DNA from: Martinezella miluonensis
GTDB lineage: Bacteria > Pseudomonadota > Alphaproteobacteria > Rhizobiales > Rhizobiaceae
DNA length: 64,000 nt
Direction: 5' to 3'
Assembly (NCBI RefSeq): GCF_900094545.1
Contig: NZ_FMAH01000032.1
Coordinates: forward strand, 1-64,000
Shown: positions 43,822 through 51,519 of the stretch, in pieces
Layout: every line of letters starts with the position of its first letter
Position numbering within the stretch: position 1 is the first letter of the stretch
Translations under genes and position numbers: made by a program
The notes under the pieces: generated by a model
Databases searched by the model: none
Seen by the model: the letters and a program-made list of their open reading frames with translations, nothing else
What the model was told of the DNA's origin: nothing

Positions 43822-46011
43822 TCAGGCAGCCTTCGTCTTCACTCGCCGCGCCAGATGCGCCACCACATTCTCGATCATCCGCATGCCGGCATCGCCGCCG
43901 AGCGTCATGATCGATTCCGGGTGGAACTGCACGGCCGCAATCGGCTCTTTCACATGCTCGATACCCATGATCGTGCCATCTTCGCTTTCGGCGGTGATGG
44001 TGAATTCAGGCGGCAGGCTCGACGGATCAGCAAAGATCGAGTGATAGCGACCGACCGTCACTTCACGGCCAAGACCGGAGAAGACCAGTCCGGGTTCCAG
44101 CACGCGAATGCGCGAGGGCTTGCCATGCATCGGGATCGCCAGATGGCGCAATTCGCCGCCATAGGCTTCGGCGATTGCCTGCAGGCCCAGGCAGACGCCG
44201 AAAATCGGCAGGTTGCGCGCCCTTGCCTTCTTGATAGTCGCCTTGCAATCGAAATCCTTCGGATTGCCAGGCCCCGGCGACAGCACGATCAAATCGGGGT
44301 CGAGCCGGTCGAAGACCTCTTCCGGCACCGGCGTGCGCACGGTCGAAACCGTCGCGCCCGTCTGGCGGAAGTAATTCGCCAGCGTATGGACGAAGCTGTC
44401 TTCATGGTCGACGAGCAGGATCTTCACGCCCTTGCCGACAGAAGCGACGTCACGTTGCTGTTTGCCGGAATTGCCGGTCTTGGCATCACGGATGGCGGAA
44501 AGCATGGCGGAGGCCTTCAGTTCGGTTTCGGCTTCTTCTTCTTCGGGGATCGAATCGTTGAGCAGCGTCGCGCCAGCCCGCACTTCGGCAATGCCGTCCT
44601 TAATGCGCACGGTGCGCAGCGTGAGACCGGTGTTCATGTCGCCATTGAAGCCGACCATGCCGATCGCGCCGCCATACCAGGCGCGCGGGCTCTTCTCGTG
44701 GTTTTCGATGAAGCGCATGGCCCAAAGCTTCGGCGCGCCCGTTACCGTAACGGCCCAGGCATGGCTCAAGAAGCCGTCGAAAGCGTCCATGTCGTCCCGC
44801 AGCCGGCCTTCGATATGGTCGACCGTGTGGATCAGGCGCGAATACATCTCGATCTGACGGCGGCCGATGACCTTGACCGAGCCCGGCTCGCACACGCGGC
44901 TCTTATCGTTGCGATCGACGTCTGAGCACATGGTCAGCTCAGACTCGTCCTTCTTGGAGTTCAGAAGCTTCAGGATCTGCTCGCTGTCGGCGATAGGATC
45001 ATCGCCGCGCTTAATCGTGCCCGAGATCGGGCAGGTCTCGATGCGGCGGCCGGAAACGCGCACGAACATTTCGGGCGATGCTCCCACAAGATATTCCTGA
45101 TTGCCGAGATTGATGAAGAAGGAATAGGGCGATGGATTGATCGCCTTCAGGCGTTTGGAAATATCGGACGGCTTGCTGTCGCAGCGCTCCATGAATTTCT
45201 GGCCTGGCACGACTTCGAAAAGATCGCCCTTGCGGAAGCTCTCCTTCGCCTTGACCACCAGCTCGGCATATTCACCCGGGCGATGATCGCTCTTCGGCGG
45301 AATGGCGTCGGTGTGGCGGAACGGCTCGGGCATGATCTCGCCGGACTTGCCCTCCGTCGATTGGCCGTCCTTAGCGAAGTCGTAGCGATCGATCCAGGCC
45401 TTGGCGGAATAGTTGTCCACCACCAGAATCTCGTCCGGCAGATAGAGCACCATATCGCGCTGGTCGTCCGGGCGCTTGAGCTTCAGGTTGATGGCGTCGA
45501 ACTGGAACGCCAGATCGTAGCCGAAGGCGCCATAGAAACCGATGCTGGCATCGGCCTGCGAATAGAACAGCTCGGTGACAGCACGCAACACGGTGAAGAC
45601 CGTCGGCATCTTCGAGCGTTCTTCCTCGGTAAAGACCCGATCCGGCGTCTTCACCGTCAGATCGAGCCGGCGCGGCGTCGAAGTGCCGATGATGACTTCG
45701 GAAACCGTCTTCAGCTTTTCCGCGACGAAGCCGAGAATGACCTCGCCCCGCTCGTTATAGGCTTCGATCCACACATCGCGCCCATTGCAGGAAAGACCGA
45801 GCGGCGGGTCGACGATGGCGGTATCCCAACGCGTATAGCGGCCAGGATATTCGTAGTTGGAGGAAAAGACCGCGCCACGGCGCTCGTCGAGCTTGTCGAT
45901 ATAGGACGATACGGCATCCGCATAGGGCGTCGGCCGGCGCTGCCGGGTGACGGTAATGCCGCCCTTCGTCTCGTAGATTTCCGCACCATCATCCCGAAGG
46001 ATCGTTACCAT
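43822..46011 (-). CDS. trpE(G): Anthranilate synthase, fused TrpE-TrpG
   Basis: First step of tryptophan synthesis: chorismate plus glutamine to anthranilate. 729 residues. The TrpE half (about 1-510) has the chorismate-binding segments PISGTIKRGDDPIADSEQIL and LTMCSDVDRNDKSRVCEPGS. The TrpG half (about 530-729) is a class I glutamine amidotransferase with nucleophile cysteine in GVCLGLQAIAEAYGG and the FHPES site. The fusion is characteristic of Rhizobiaceae. It is preceded by the trpL leader and attenuator and ends at a strong terminator. Confidence 0.98.
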   Translation of the reverse strand: MVTILRDDGAEIYETKGGITVTRQRRPTPYADAVSSYIDKLDERRGAVFSSNYEYPGRYTRWDTAIVDPPLGLSCNGRDVWIEAYNERGEVILGFVAEKLKTVSEVIIGTSTPRRLDLTVKTPDRVFTEEERSKMPTVFTVLRAVTELFYSQADASIGFYGAFGYDLAFQFDAINLKLKRPDDQRDMVLYLPDEILVVDNYSAKAWIDRYDFAKDGQSTEGKSGEIMPEPFRHTDAIPPKSDHRPGEYAELVVKAKESFRKGDLFEVVPGQKFMERCDSKPSDISKRLKAINPSPYSFFINLGNQEYLVGASPEMFVRVSGRRIETCPISGTIKRGDDPIADSEQILKLLNSKKDESELTMCSDVDRNDKSRVCEPGSVKVIGRRQIEMYSRLIHTVDHIEGRLRDDMDAFDGFLSHAWAVTVTGAPKLWAMRFIENHEKSPRAWYGGAIGMVGFNGDMNTGLTLRTVRIKDGIAEVRAGATLLNDSIPEEEEAETELKASAMLSAIRDAKTGNSGKQQRDVASVGKGVKILLVDHEDSFVHTLANYFRQTGATVSTVRTPVPEEVFDRLDPDLIVLSPGPGNPKDFDCKATIKKARARNLPIFGVCLGLQAIAEAYGGELRHLAIPMHGKPSRIRVLEPGLVFSGLGREVTVGRYHSIFADPSSLPPEFTITAESEDGTIMGIEHVKEPIAAVQFHPESIMTLGGDAGMRMIENVVAHLARRVKTKAA

Positions 46012-46058
46012 TGTTCCTCACTCCGTTGTCAGGCCCGGATGACAGGCGGCCAATATAA

Positions 46059-46089
46059 CAAAAAAGCCGCCTCGAAATCTCGGGCGGCT
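46059..46089 (-). terminator. trp attenuator terminator
   Basis: On the minus strand GAGCCGCC (arm about 46082-46089) pairs with GGCGGCTT (arm about 46064-46071) across a CGA/TCG inner stem and is followed by TTTTTTG. A GGCGGCCTC at about 46117-46125, right behind the trpL stop, can pair with the GCCGCC arm instead, forming the anti-terminator. This is the classic two-state trp attenuator. Confidence 0.9.
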
Positions 46090-46126
46090 CACTCGTCGTC
46101 TTTGAACACGATTGGTCGAGGCCGCC

Positions 46127-46174
46127 TCAGCGCGCCCACCACCAAACTGCAATGTTGTTCAAGGACATGTTCAT
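46127..46174 (-). CDS. trpL: trp leader peptide
   Basis: 15 residues, MNMSLNNIAVWWWAR, with three consecutive tryptophan codons before the stop. Ribosome stalling there when charged tRNA-Trp is scarce favours read-through into trpE(G). In Sinorhizobium meliloti the equivalent peptide (also ending WWWAR) and the terminated leader RNA additionally act in trans; whether that holds here is inference. An ATG two codons in (46168) is an alternative start. A -10 box ends 9 bases upstream, consistent with a leaderless mRNA as described for S. meliloti. Confidence 0.95.
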   Translation of the reverse strand: MNMSLNNIAVWWWAR

Positions 46175-46183
46175 GGCGGGAAT

Positions 46184-46211
46184 TGTTAGCGTGAGATGAG
46201 GTGATGCGCAA
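46184..46211 (-). promoter_or_regulatory. trpL/trpE(G) promoter
   Basis: Minus strand TTGCGC (46206-46211) and CTAACA (46184-46189), 16-base spacer. The -10 box is 9 bases from the trpL ATG. Confidence 0.65.
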
Positions 46212-46267
46212 GCCGCAATCTCGGCAATGGGCAGAAACGATTTTGCGTCTCTGCCCATCCTATATTC

Positions 46268-47791
46268 CTACTCCTGCCCCCTCGCCGCCTCGAAGAACTC
46301 CTCCGGACTGTCCACCTCGACCAGTCGCTTCCGGTCGATGAGCCAAAATCGGTTGCCGACCGAGCGCACGAAACTGCGGTCATGGGAAACAAGCAGGCAG
46401 CTTGCCTCGCCTTCCGTCAACTCGCCCTCCAACGCCTCCTGTCCGTCGATATCCAGATGGTTGGTCGGCTCGTCCAATAGATAGAAGTTAGGATTGGTGA
46501 GCCGCAGCACCAGCATGGCAAGCCGCGCCTTCTGCCCGCCGGACAGACGGCCGATCTCCTTCCCCTGCATGTCGATGGCGATTCCGACGCCGGCAAGCAC
46601 GGTGCGGGCACGCTGCTCACCGAGCTCGAACAGGCGCGTGATCATCCCGAGCGGCGCGTCGTCCTGGCCGAGACTGGAGAGCGCCTGGTCGCTATAGCCG
46701 AGCACAAGCGACGGCGTCGGCTTGATCGCTCCACCGCTCGACGGATCGGCGATGGCCCTGCGGATCATCTCGACAAAGCGCGTCTTGCCGGCGCCATTCT
46801 GCCCGAGCAGCACGATGCGATCGCCCTGGCAAATCCATTGCTGCCCTGTCTTGAACAGCAGCGCGCCGTCAGGCGTCGTTACCGCGGCATCCTCCAGCGT
46901 CAGAAGTACCTTGGCCTGGATGCCGCGATTGGTGAGCTTGATCGAGCCGGAAGAGCGTTCGCGGTAGCCCGGCCTCGCGCCGTCCTCCAGCTTCTCGGCC
47001 CGCGCCTTCAGCTGCTTCGTCTTGACGGTCAGCAGATCGCTGCCGGAATTGACACCGAGATTATAGAGCTTGGCCGCCTGCTTGCGCAGCTGCTGCGCCG
47101 TCTTCATCTCCTTCTGATAACGGCGCTCATCGGAAGCATTGACCTCATCCAGCGCCGCCCGCGCCCGGCTATAGGGCAGCGCATAGCTCTGCGGCTGCTC
47201 CTGACGCAGGAAAAGCGTCCGGTTGCAAACGGCATCGAGGAAGGAGCGGTCGTGGCTGGCGATGATCACAGGCACGTCACGCGGCAACGCATTCAGCCAA
47301 TCCTCCAGCAGCGCGATCTTGGCGAGATCGAGGTGGTTGGTCGGCTCGTCCAGTAGCAGCACGTCGGGCTCCGTTACCCATACGCGGGCAAGCATGGCAA
47401 GCCGCTGCCAGCCGCCGCTGAGCTGGGCAAGGGCCCTCTCCCGCATCGCCGCCGGCACATCAAGGGAATCAAGGGTGACGTCGGCGCGCCAGCTTTCGCT
47501 CGCGACCTGCTCTTTCGGCAACGCGCGGAGAACGGCATCGTAGAAGGAAACTTCCAGCAGGTTCGCCGGCACATTCTGCTCGACGTAACCGACGCGGAGA
47601 CCTCGGGCGCGGGTAATATCGCCGGTCGTCGGCTCCTGCCTGCCCGCTATGCAGTTAAGCAGCGTGGTTTTTCCGCGTCCGTTCGCGGCCACGATGCCGA
47701 CGCGATCACCGGCATCGACGGTGAAGTTGAGATTGGAAAACAAAGGCGCACTCATGGTGACGCCCAGATTGCGGAGATTGATCAGAGCCAT
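46268..47791 (-). CDS. ABC-F family ATPase
   Basis: 507 residues from ATG 47791 (MALINLRNLGVTMSAPLF); the longer frame lacks support. Two ATPase domains with no membrane segments. Domain 1: Walker A ANGRGKTTLLN, signature LSGGWQRLAML, Walker B VLLLDEPTNHLDL. Linker about 225-300 is highly charged. Domain 2: GQNGAGKTRF, LSGGQKARLAML, YLLDEPTNHLDI. ABC-F proteins bind the ribosomal E-site and help translation or give antibiotic protection. The linker is short to medium, so I cannot tell a housekeeping role from a protection role. The structured leader with an upstream ORF is typical of inducible ABC-F genes. Confidence 0.9.
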   Translation of the reverse strand: MALINLRNLGVTMSAPLFSNLNFTVDAGDRVGIVAANGRGKTTLLNCIAGRQEPTTGDITRARGLRVGYVEQNVPANLLEVSFYDAVLRALPKEQVASESWRADVTLDSLDVPAAMRERALAQLSGGWQRLAMLARVWVTEPDVLLLDEPTNHLDLAKIALLEDWLNALPRDVPVIIASHDRSFLDAVCNRTLFLRQEQPQSYALPYSRARAALDEVNASDERRYQKEMKTAQQLRKQAAKLYNLGVNSGSDLLTVKTKQLKARAEKLEDGARPGYRERSSGSIKLTNRGIQAKVLLTLEDAAVTTPDGALLFKTGQQWICQGDRIVLLGQNGAGKTRFVEMIRRAIADPSSGGAIKPTPSLVLGYSDQALSSLGQDDAPLGMITRLFELGEQRARTVLAGVGIAIDMQGKEIGRLSGGQKARLAMLVLRLTNPNFYLLDEPTNHLDIDGQEALEGELTEGEASCLLVSHDRSFVRSVGNRFWLIDRKRLVEVDSPEEFFEAARGQE

Positions 47792-47828
47792 GGTCTTTTC
47801 CGGTCTTGCTCGAGCATTCTCCCGACAT
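47706..47828 (-). other. Second upstream ORF overlapping the ABC-F start
   Basis: ATG 47828 follows a GGAGGAG and opens 40 codons (MSGECSSKTGKDHG...) in a frame different from ABC-F, overlapping the first 86 bases of that gene. Its translation could compete with, or be coupled to, ABC-F initiation. It may be chance. Confidence 0.25.
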
Positions 47829-47897
47829 CGCCGGCGGCTCCTCCTGCCGCGCTGCAGATGCGGTTGGCCATATGCCGGCCAATGCTCGAAAGATGTC
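47810..47897 (-). promoter_or_regulatory. Alternative stems in the ABC-F leader
   Basis: TCGAGCATT and AATGCTCGA (47810-47818 with 47881-47889) pair perfectly over 9 bases. GACATC and GATGTC (47824-47829 with 47892-47897) also pair, but the two stems cross, so they exclude each other. CTGCAGATGCG (47852-47862) lies between them and is the exact complement of 47991-48001 inside the leader ORF. Confidence 0.6.
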
Positions 47898-47977
47898 ACG
47901 ACGCGGCCGCACAAAAGCGTGAGCCCACGTCTCCCAAAAGGGCAGACCAGAAGAAATGAGTGAGTTACAGCCTCTGA

Positions 47978-48049
47978 TCAGCCCTGCAAACGCATCTGCA
48001 GGGCACGATTCGGACCGAACTGGCGAATATGCCAGACTATCTTTGTCAT
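47978..48049 (-). CDS. Candidate 23-residue leader peptide of the ABC-F gene
   Basis: ATG 48049 has GAGAGGAGGACCGT upstream, one of the strongest ribosome-binding sites in the window. It encodes MTKIVWHIRQFG... and ends ALQMRLQG before TGA 47978-47980. Its last codons form a perfect 8-base-pair hairpin (47981-47988 with 47997-48004). They also include an 11-base segment complementary to 47852-47862, about 60 bases before the ABC-F start. A ribosome stalled or released on this ORF would choose between the two pairings. ABC-F resistance genes of other bacteria use exactly such leaders. Confidence 0.6.
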   Translation of the reverse strand: MTKIVWHIRQFGPNRALQMRLQG

Positions 48050-48159
48050 ACGGTCCTCCTCTCTTTTATCTGAATAGGTTTAAAGACTGCGCGCTTCCCA
48101 TAACACCGGAGACTGCGATTTGCAATTGCGCAACCCCTCCCGCATCTCTTCAAAAGAGC

Positions 48160-48188
48160 AAAAAAGAGGCGGTGCCGAATCACCGCCT
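48160..48188 (-). terminator. Intrinsic terminator of the haem receptor gene
   Basis: AGGCGGTG (arm 48181-48188) and CACCGCCT (arm 48167-48174) form a perfect 8-base-pair stem with loop ATTCGG, followed on the minus strand by CTTTTTTGC. It lies 26 bases after the receptor stop and isolates the ABC-F leader from receptor transcription. Confidence 0.9.
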
Positions 48189-48213
48189 GAGTTTGCCGCG
48201 TCGATGTAACAGC

Positions 48214-50445
48214 TCAGAACCGCTGGGTCAGCGTCAGCTTGAAGGTCCGGCCGGGCTCGGAATAATAAGAAGCCCGCTGCGTTTGCGAACCTGCGTAGGA
48301 CGGAGAATTGAGCGAGTCGTAGTAGGTCTTGTTGAAGATGTTGTAGATACCGCCGCGGATGGTGAGACCCTTCACCTGCTCCGGCTCCCACCAGCCCGTC
48401 AGATCGAAGATGCCGTAGCCGGGCGCGCGCAGGGTATCGCCGGTCTTCTTCGGCTCGCTGGTCGCAGTGACGAAGGTCAGATCCGTTCCCCAGACTTCGG
48501 TGGCATAGCCGACCGTGAAGGCCGCCTTTGCCGGGGCGACGGAGTCGATCCATTGGCCGGTGTCGGAGTCCTTGCCGTTGACGTAGGCAAGAGCGCCCTT
48601 GATGTGCATGCCGTTGTCGAACTTCTTGTGCGCGTTCATCTCGACACCGTACATGCGGACATTGGCACGGTTGAAGTATTCAGTAATGCCGAGCGGGTAG
48701 GTGCCGGTCGGATCGTTCGACCGCGACGTGTCGATGAAGTTCTTGTATTTGTTGTAGAAGACGCCGACATGGCCGCCGAAATCGTCATCGCCGAGGTTGG
48801 TGCCGATTTCGATGCCGTTGCTGGTTTCGGGCTTTAGGTTGGGATTGCCATAGTTCACGTAACCGCCGGGCACGCCGTAGTTCACGTAGAGCTCGCTGAC
48901 GTTAGGTGCACGGAAGGCCATGGCCCACTGCGCGTAAAGCTCGATATTGTCTTGCGGCTGGTACGAAGCGCGCAGCTTCGGCGAAATGCGGCTGTCCGAC
49001 TGGCCGGCAGGCAGGCCCTGATAGTTGGCGCTGTCACGGAAGGCGGCCGTGTTCTTCGGCGAGTAGTCATACCAGTCAAAGCGCAGGCCCGGCGTCAGCG
49101 AGAAGTCGCTGGAGCCGAACTCGATCTTGTCGTCGATAAAGGCGCCGACGCGCTTGCTGTCCACATCGGGCATGTCGGACTGGTTGGTATGCAGGAACGA
49201 GCAAGAGAAGGCCCAACGCGGGTTGGCGCAGCTATCCTTGCCGGCCGAGTACTGATGTATCTTGCCGAAAGACGTATCGAGACCGAAGGTGACCTTGTGA
49301 TGCAGGCCGCCGGTGTCGAACGACTTCGACGCATTGCCGCTAAACCCGATGCTGCGGTTCTCCATTTCGTTGCGGCGCCAATAGTCGCCGATGACGGAGG
49401 TGTAGCGGTAGCCTTTGACACCGTTTTCACGCAGGAGATTCTGCCAATAGAAGACAGCATTGGCGGTATCGACAAGAGAATCGGCGCTCTCTGCTTCATA
49501 CTTGTAATCGAGCGAGATGCGATTGCGCTCTACGTTGTCGGTCTGATCGTAGTTGCCGGGCCGGAAGTTGCCGGTCGGGCTCTGCAGATGCATCGCATCG
49601 ATGGTCTTGTCTTTGTTGTAATGCTCCGCCGTGATGCCGAATGTGCCGATATCGGTATATTGCCGGATCTTGAAGAGGCCGCTCTTCTGATTGTAGTCGG
49701 CCGGATCCGCCTCCGTGCGCTTGGTCGAATAGCCGCCGATATCGCCGTTGTTCTCAAGCTCGTGACCACGCGTATAGCCACCCTCGAAAAGAACGGCTGT
49801 ATTGTCGATGCGCTTGGCAATCGCCGCGGACCCGCCGATGCTCCGGTCATCACCGTTATAACCGAGCTTGAAGACGCCACCCCAGGTAGAACCGGGCGCG
49901 ATCAGATCCTCAGGCTCCAGCGTGCGCAGCACGAAGGCGCCGCCGAGAGCCCTCGAACCGCCGCGGCTGGAATCGGCACCACGCACGATGTCGACACTGG
50001 AAAGCGCGTTGAAATCGAAGCTGTTGATACCGCCTTTGGCATCGCGGGACGCGTCGAGCAGATAGGGAATTTCGATGCCGTCGACCGTCGTCAGCACACG
50101 ATCGTCGCCAAGACCGCGAATGTTGACGCCACCCGTGGTGCGATTGAAGCCGACGCCAACCTCGGTGCTCCGACCGAGATCCTCGATACGCGTGATCTGC
50201 TTGTCGTCGATTTCCTTTGCCGTCGTCTCGCTCGCGGTCGGTGAGTCGGCAAGCGCATCCTGCGTCGCCTTGGCCTTACCCTTGACGACGATCGGCTTCA
50301 GGTTGGTCACACGATCGCTTTTGGCAGCTTCGCCCGTCGCAGCATCAGCTTGGGTTGCTGTTTGCGCAAATGACGTCGTCGCCAGCCCAAGGGCGAAAAA
50401 CGCAGTGCATGCCAATAGGGTCGAGCGGTAGCGCCGGACAACCAT
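48214..50445 (-). CDS. TonB-dependent haem/haemoglobin receptor
   Basis: 743 residues from ATG 50445, favoured over an ATG six bases earlier because AAAGGA is then correctly spaced. Signal peptide about 1-28 (ends SFAQT). Plug domain about 45-160, with a GGVNIRGLGDDRV segment. Then a 22-strand barrel ending in aromatic RTFKLTLTQRF. The FRAPNVSELYVNYG and NPNLKPE motifs mark haem receptors, but I see no histidine between them. It imports haem across the outer membrane with TonB. Two TGA-N9-TCA iron-responsive boxes lie upstream. Confidence 0.92.
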   Translation of the reverse strand: MVVRRYRSTLLACTAFFALGLATTSFAQTATQADAATGEAAKSDRVTNLKPIVVKGKAKATQDALADSPTASETTAKEIDDKQITRIEDLGRSTEVGVGFNRTTGGVNIRGLGDDRVLTTVDGIEIPYLLDASRDAKGGINSFDFNALSSVDIVRGADSSRGGSRALGGAFVLRTLEPEDLIAPGSTWGGVFKLGYNGDDRSIGGSAAIAKRIDNTAVLFEGGYTRGHELENNGDIGGYSTKRTEADPADYNQKSGLFKIRQYTDIGTFGITAEHYNKDKTIDAMHLQSPTGNFRPGNYDQTDNVERNRISLDYKYEAESADSLVDTANAVFYWQNLLRENGVKGYRYTSVIGDYWRRNEMENRSIGFSGNASKSFDTGGLHHKVTFGLDTSFGKIHQYSAGKDSCANPRWAFSCSFLHTNQSDMPDVDSKRVGAFIDDKIEFGSSDFSLTPGLRFDWYDYSPKNTAAFRDSANYQGLPAGQSDSRISPKLRASYQPQDNIELYAQWAMAFRAPNVSELYVNYGVPGGYVNYGNPNLKPETSNGIEIGTNLGDDDFGGHVGVFYNKYKNFIDTSRSNDPTGTYPLGITEYFNRANVRMYGVEMNAHKKFDNGMHIKGALAYVNGKDSDTGQWIDSVAPAKAAFTVGYATEVWGTDLTFVTATSEPKKTGDTLRAPGYGIFDLTGWWEPEQVKGLTIRGGIYNIFNKTYYDSLNSPSYAGSQTQRASYYSEPGRTFKLTLTQRF

Positions 50446-50573
50446 AACCATTCCTTTCGAACTGCTTCACCGGGCTGGCTGGTTGCTGCATCGGAAGCAG
50501 ACAAGGGGCTGGCTGGGTTAGTTTTGTTAACAGGACGGAAATATTCCGCCTTCTTTCTGCCGCATAGAAAACA

Positions 50574-50588
50574 TGACTATTATTGTCA
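50574..50588. promoter_or_regulatory. Iron-responsive operator (RirA-type) 1
   Basis: TGA-CTATTATTG-TCA matches the TGA-N9-TCA pattern bound by RirA in Rhizobium and its relatives. It lies about 130 bases upstream of the haem receptor start. Confidence 0.6.
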
Positions 50589-50591
50589 ATA

Positions 50592-50606
50592 TATTCGGCG
50601 CGAATA
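50592..50606. repeat. Short palindrome between the two iron boxes
   Basis: TATTCG-GCG-CGAATA is a perfect inverted repeat lying between the two iron-responsive boxes. It could be the site of another regulator, such as the HmuP-type activator used for haem receptors in rhizobia, but that is a guess. Confidence 0.35.
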
Positions 50607-50610
50607 ATCA

Positions 50611-50625
50611 TGAATAAAATTATCA
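50611..50625. promoter_or_regulatory. Iron-responsive operator (RirA-type) 2
   Basis: TGA-ATAAAATTA-TCA, a second exact TGA-N9-TCA match, 37 bases from the first, in the divergent gap between the receptor and the extensin-like gene. Confidence 0.5.
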
Positions 50626-50721
50626 TGTTTAAAGCCAAACCGAGAAAGTTGCTGAATTGCAACGAAACGACCACCTCAGGCGTTCTATCGGCATCATCAT
50701 TAGAGTTGGCTGATTTACTTG

Positions 50722-51519
50722 ATGCTGTTCAGAATCGTTTCACTAAGCTCTACGATCTTTATGCTTATGGCCGCTGCCCTTCCGCAAACCGGTCCGATAC
50801 CGGAACAAAAGCCGGACAGCGGACAGGAGCAGCCGGCCGAGACCCCGCCGATCCCTATGACAAAGCCGGCAGTGTCTTCGGAGGAGCCGGCGGCCCCAGA
50901 AGATCAGTCGGCTACTGGCGAGATGCAGGGGCCGCCTCGCCCGCCGTTGACGATTGCCTCGGAACCGGACGAAGAGCACATCGCCTGCATGACGAAACTG
51001 ACCGCCATGGGCGCGACCCTTAAGGAAATCCCACGCATTGACGATGGCAATGGCTGCGGTATCGACAAGCCCATCGCCCTCGCCTCGCCGCTGCCAGGCA
51101 TAGAACTCAAACCCGAGGGCAAGATGCGTTGCGAAACCGCGCTGGCGCTCGCTCAATGGATGAAGACAAGCGTCATCTCTTCCGCTGCCGCACTGGAGAA
51201 CGGCAAGATCGTCACGATCAATCAAGCATCGACCTATATCTGCCGTCTGCGCAACAATGCTTCTGCCGGCAAGATTTCTGAACATGCCCGCGGCAATGCC
51301 ATCGATATCGCCAGCTTCACTTTCGAAAATGGCAAAACCATCGGCGTCGAACCCAGGCGCGAAGATCCGACCCTAACGGGCGCATTCCAGCGCGCGGCAA
51401 GCGCTTCGGCCTGCCTCTACTTCACGACCGTTTTAGACCCGGAGAGCGACGCCGCCCACGAAACGCATTTCCATCTGGATGTGCTCGAAAGGAATGGCGG
51501 CTTCCGATATTGTCATTAG
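50722..51519 (+). CDS. Extensin-like (DUF/Extensin_2) exported protein
   Basis: 265 residues from ATG 50722. Signal peptide about 1-22, then a proline/glutamate-rich linker (to about 80). The extensin-like C-terminal domain has four or more conserved cysteines: GNGCGIDKPI, EGKMRCETALALAQW, ASTYICRLRNN, and ERNGGFRYCH at the end, with the SEHARGNAIDIASF and HETHFHLD motifs. The His-x-x-Gly-x-Ala-x-Asp and HFH pattern resembles D,D-peptidase (LAS) metal sites, so a cell-wall role is plausible. It overlaps the convergent methyltransferase by 4 bases. Confidence 0.88.
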   Translation: MLFRIVSLSSTIFMLMAAALPQTGPIPEQKPDSGQEQPAETPPIPMTKPAVSSEEPAAPEDQSATGEMQGPPRPPLTIASEPDEEHIACMTKLTAMGATLKEIPRIDDGNGCGIDKPIALASPLPGIELKPEGKMRCETALALAQWMKTSVISSAAALENGKIVTINQASTYICRLRNNASAGKISEHARGNAIDIASFTFENGKTIGVEPRREDPTLTGAFQRAASASACLYFTTVLDPESDAAHETHFHLDVLERNGGFRYCH

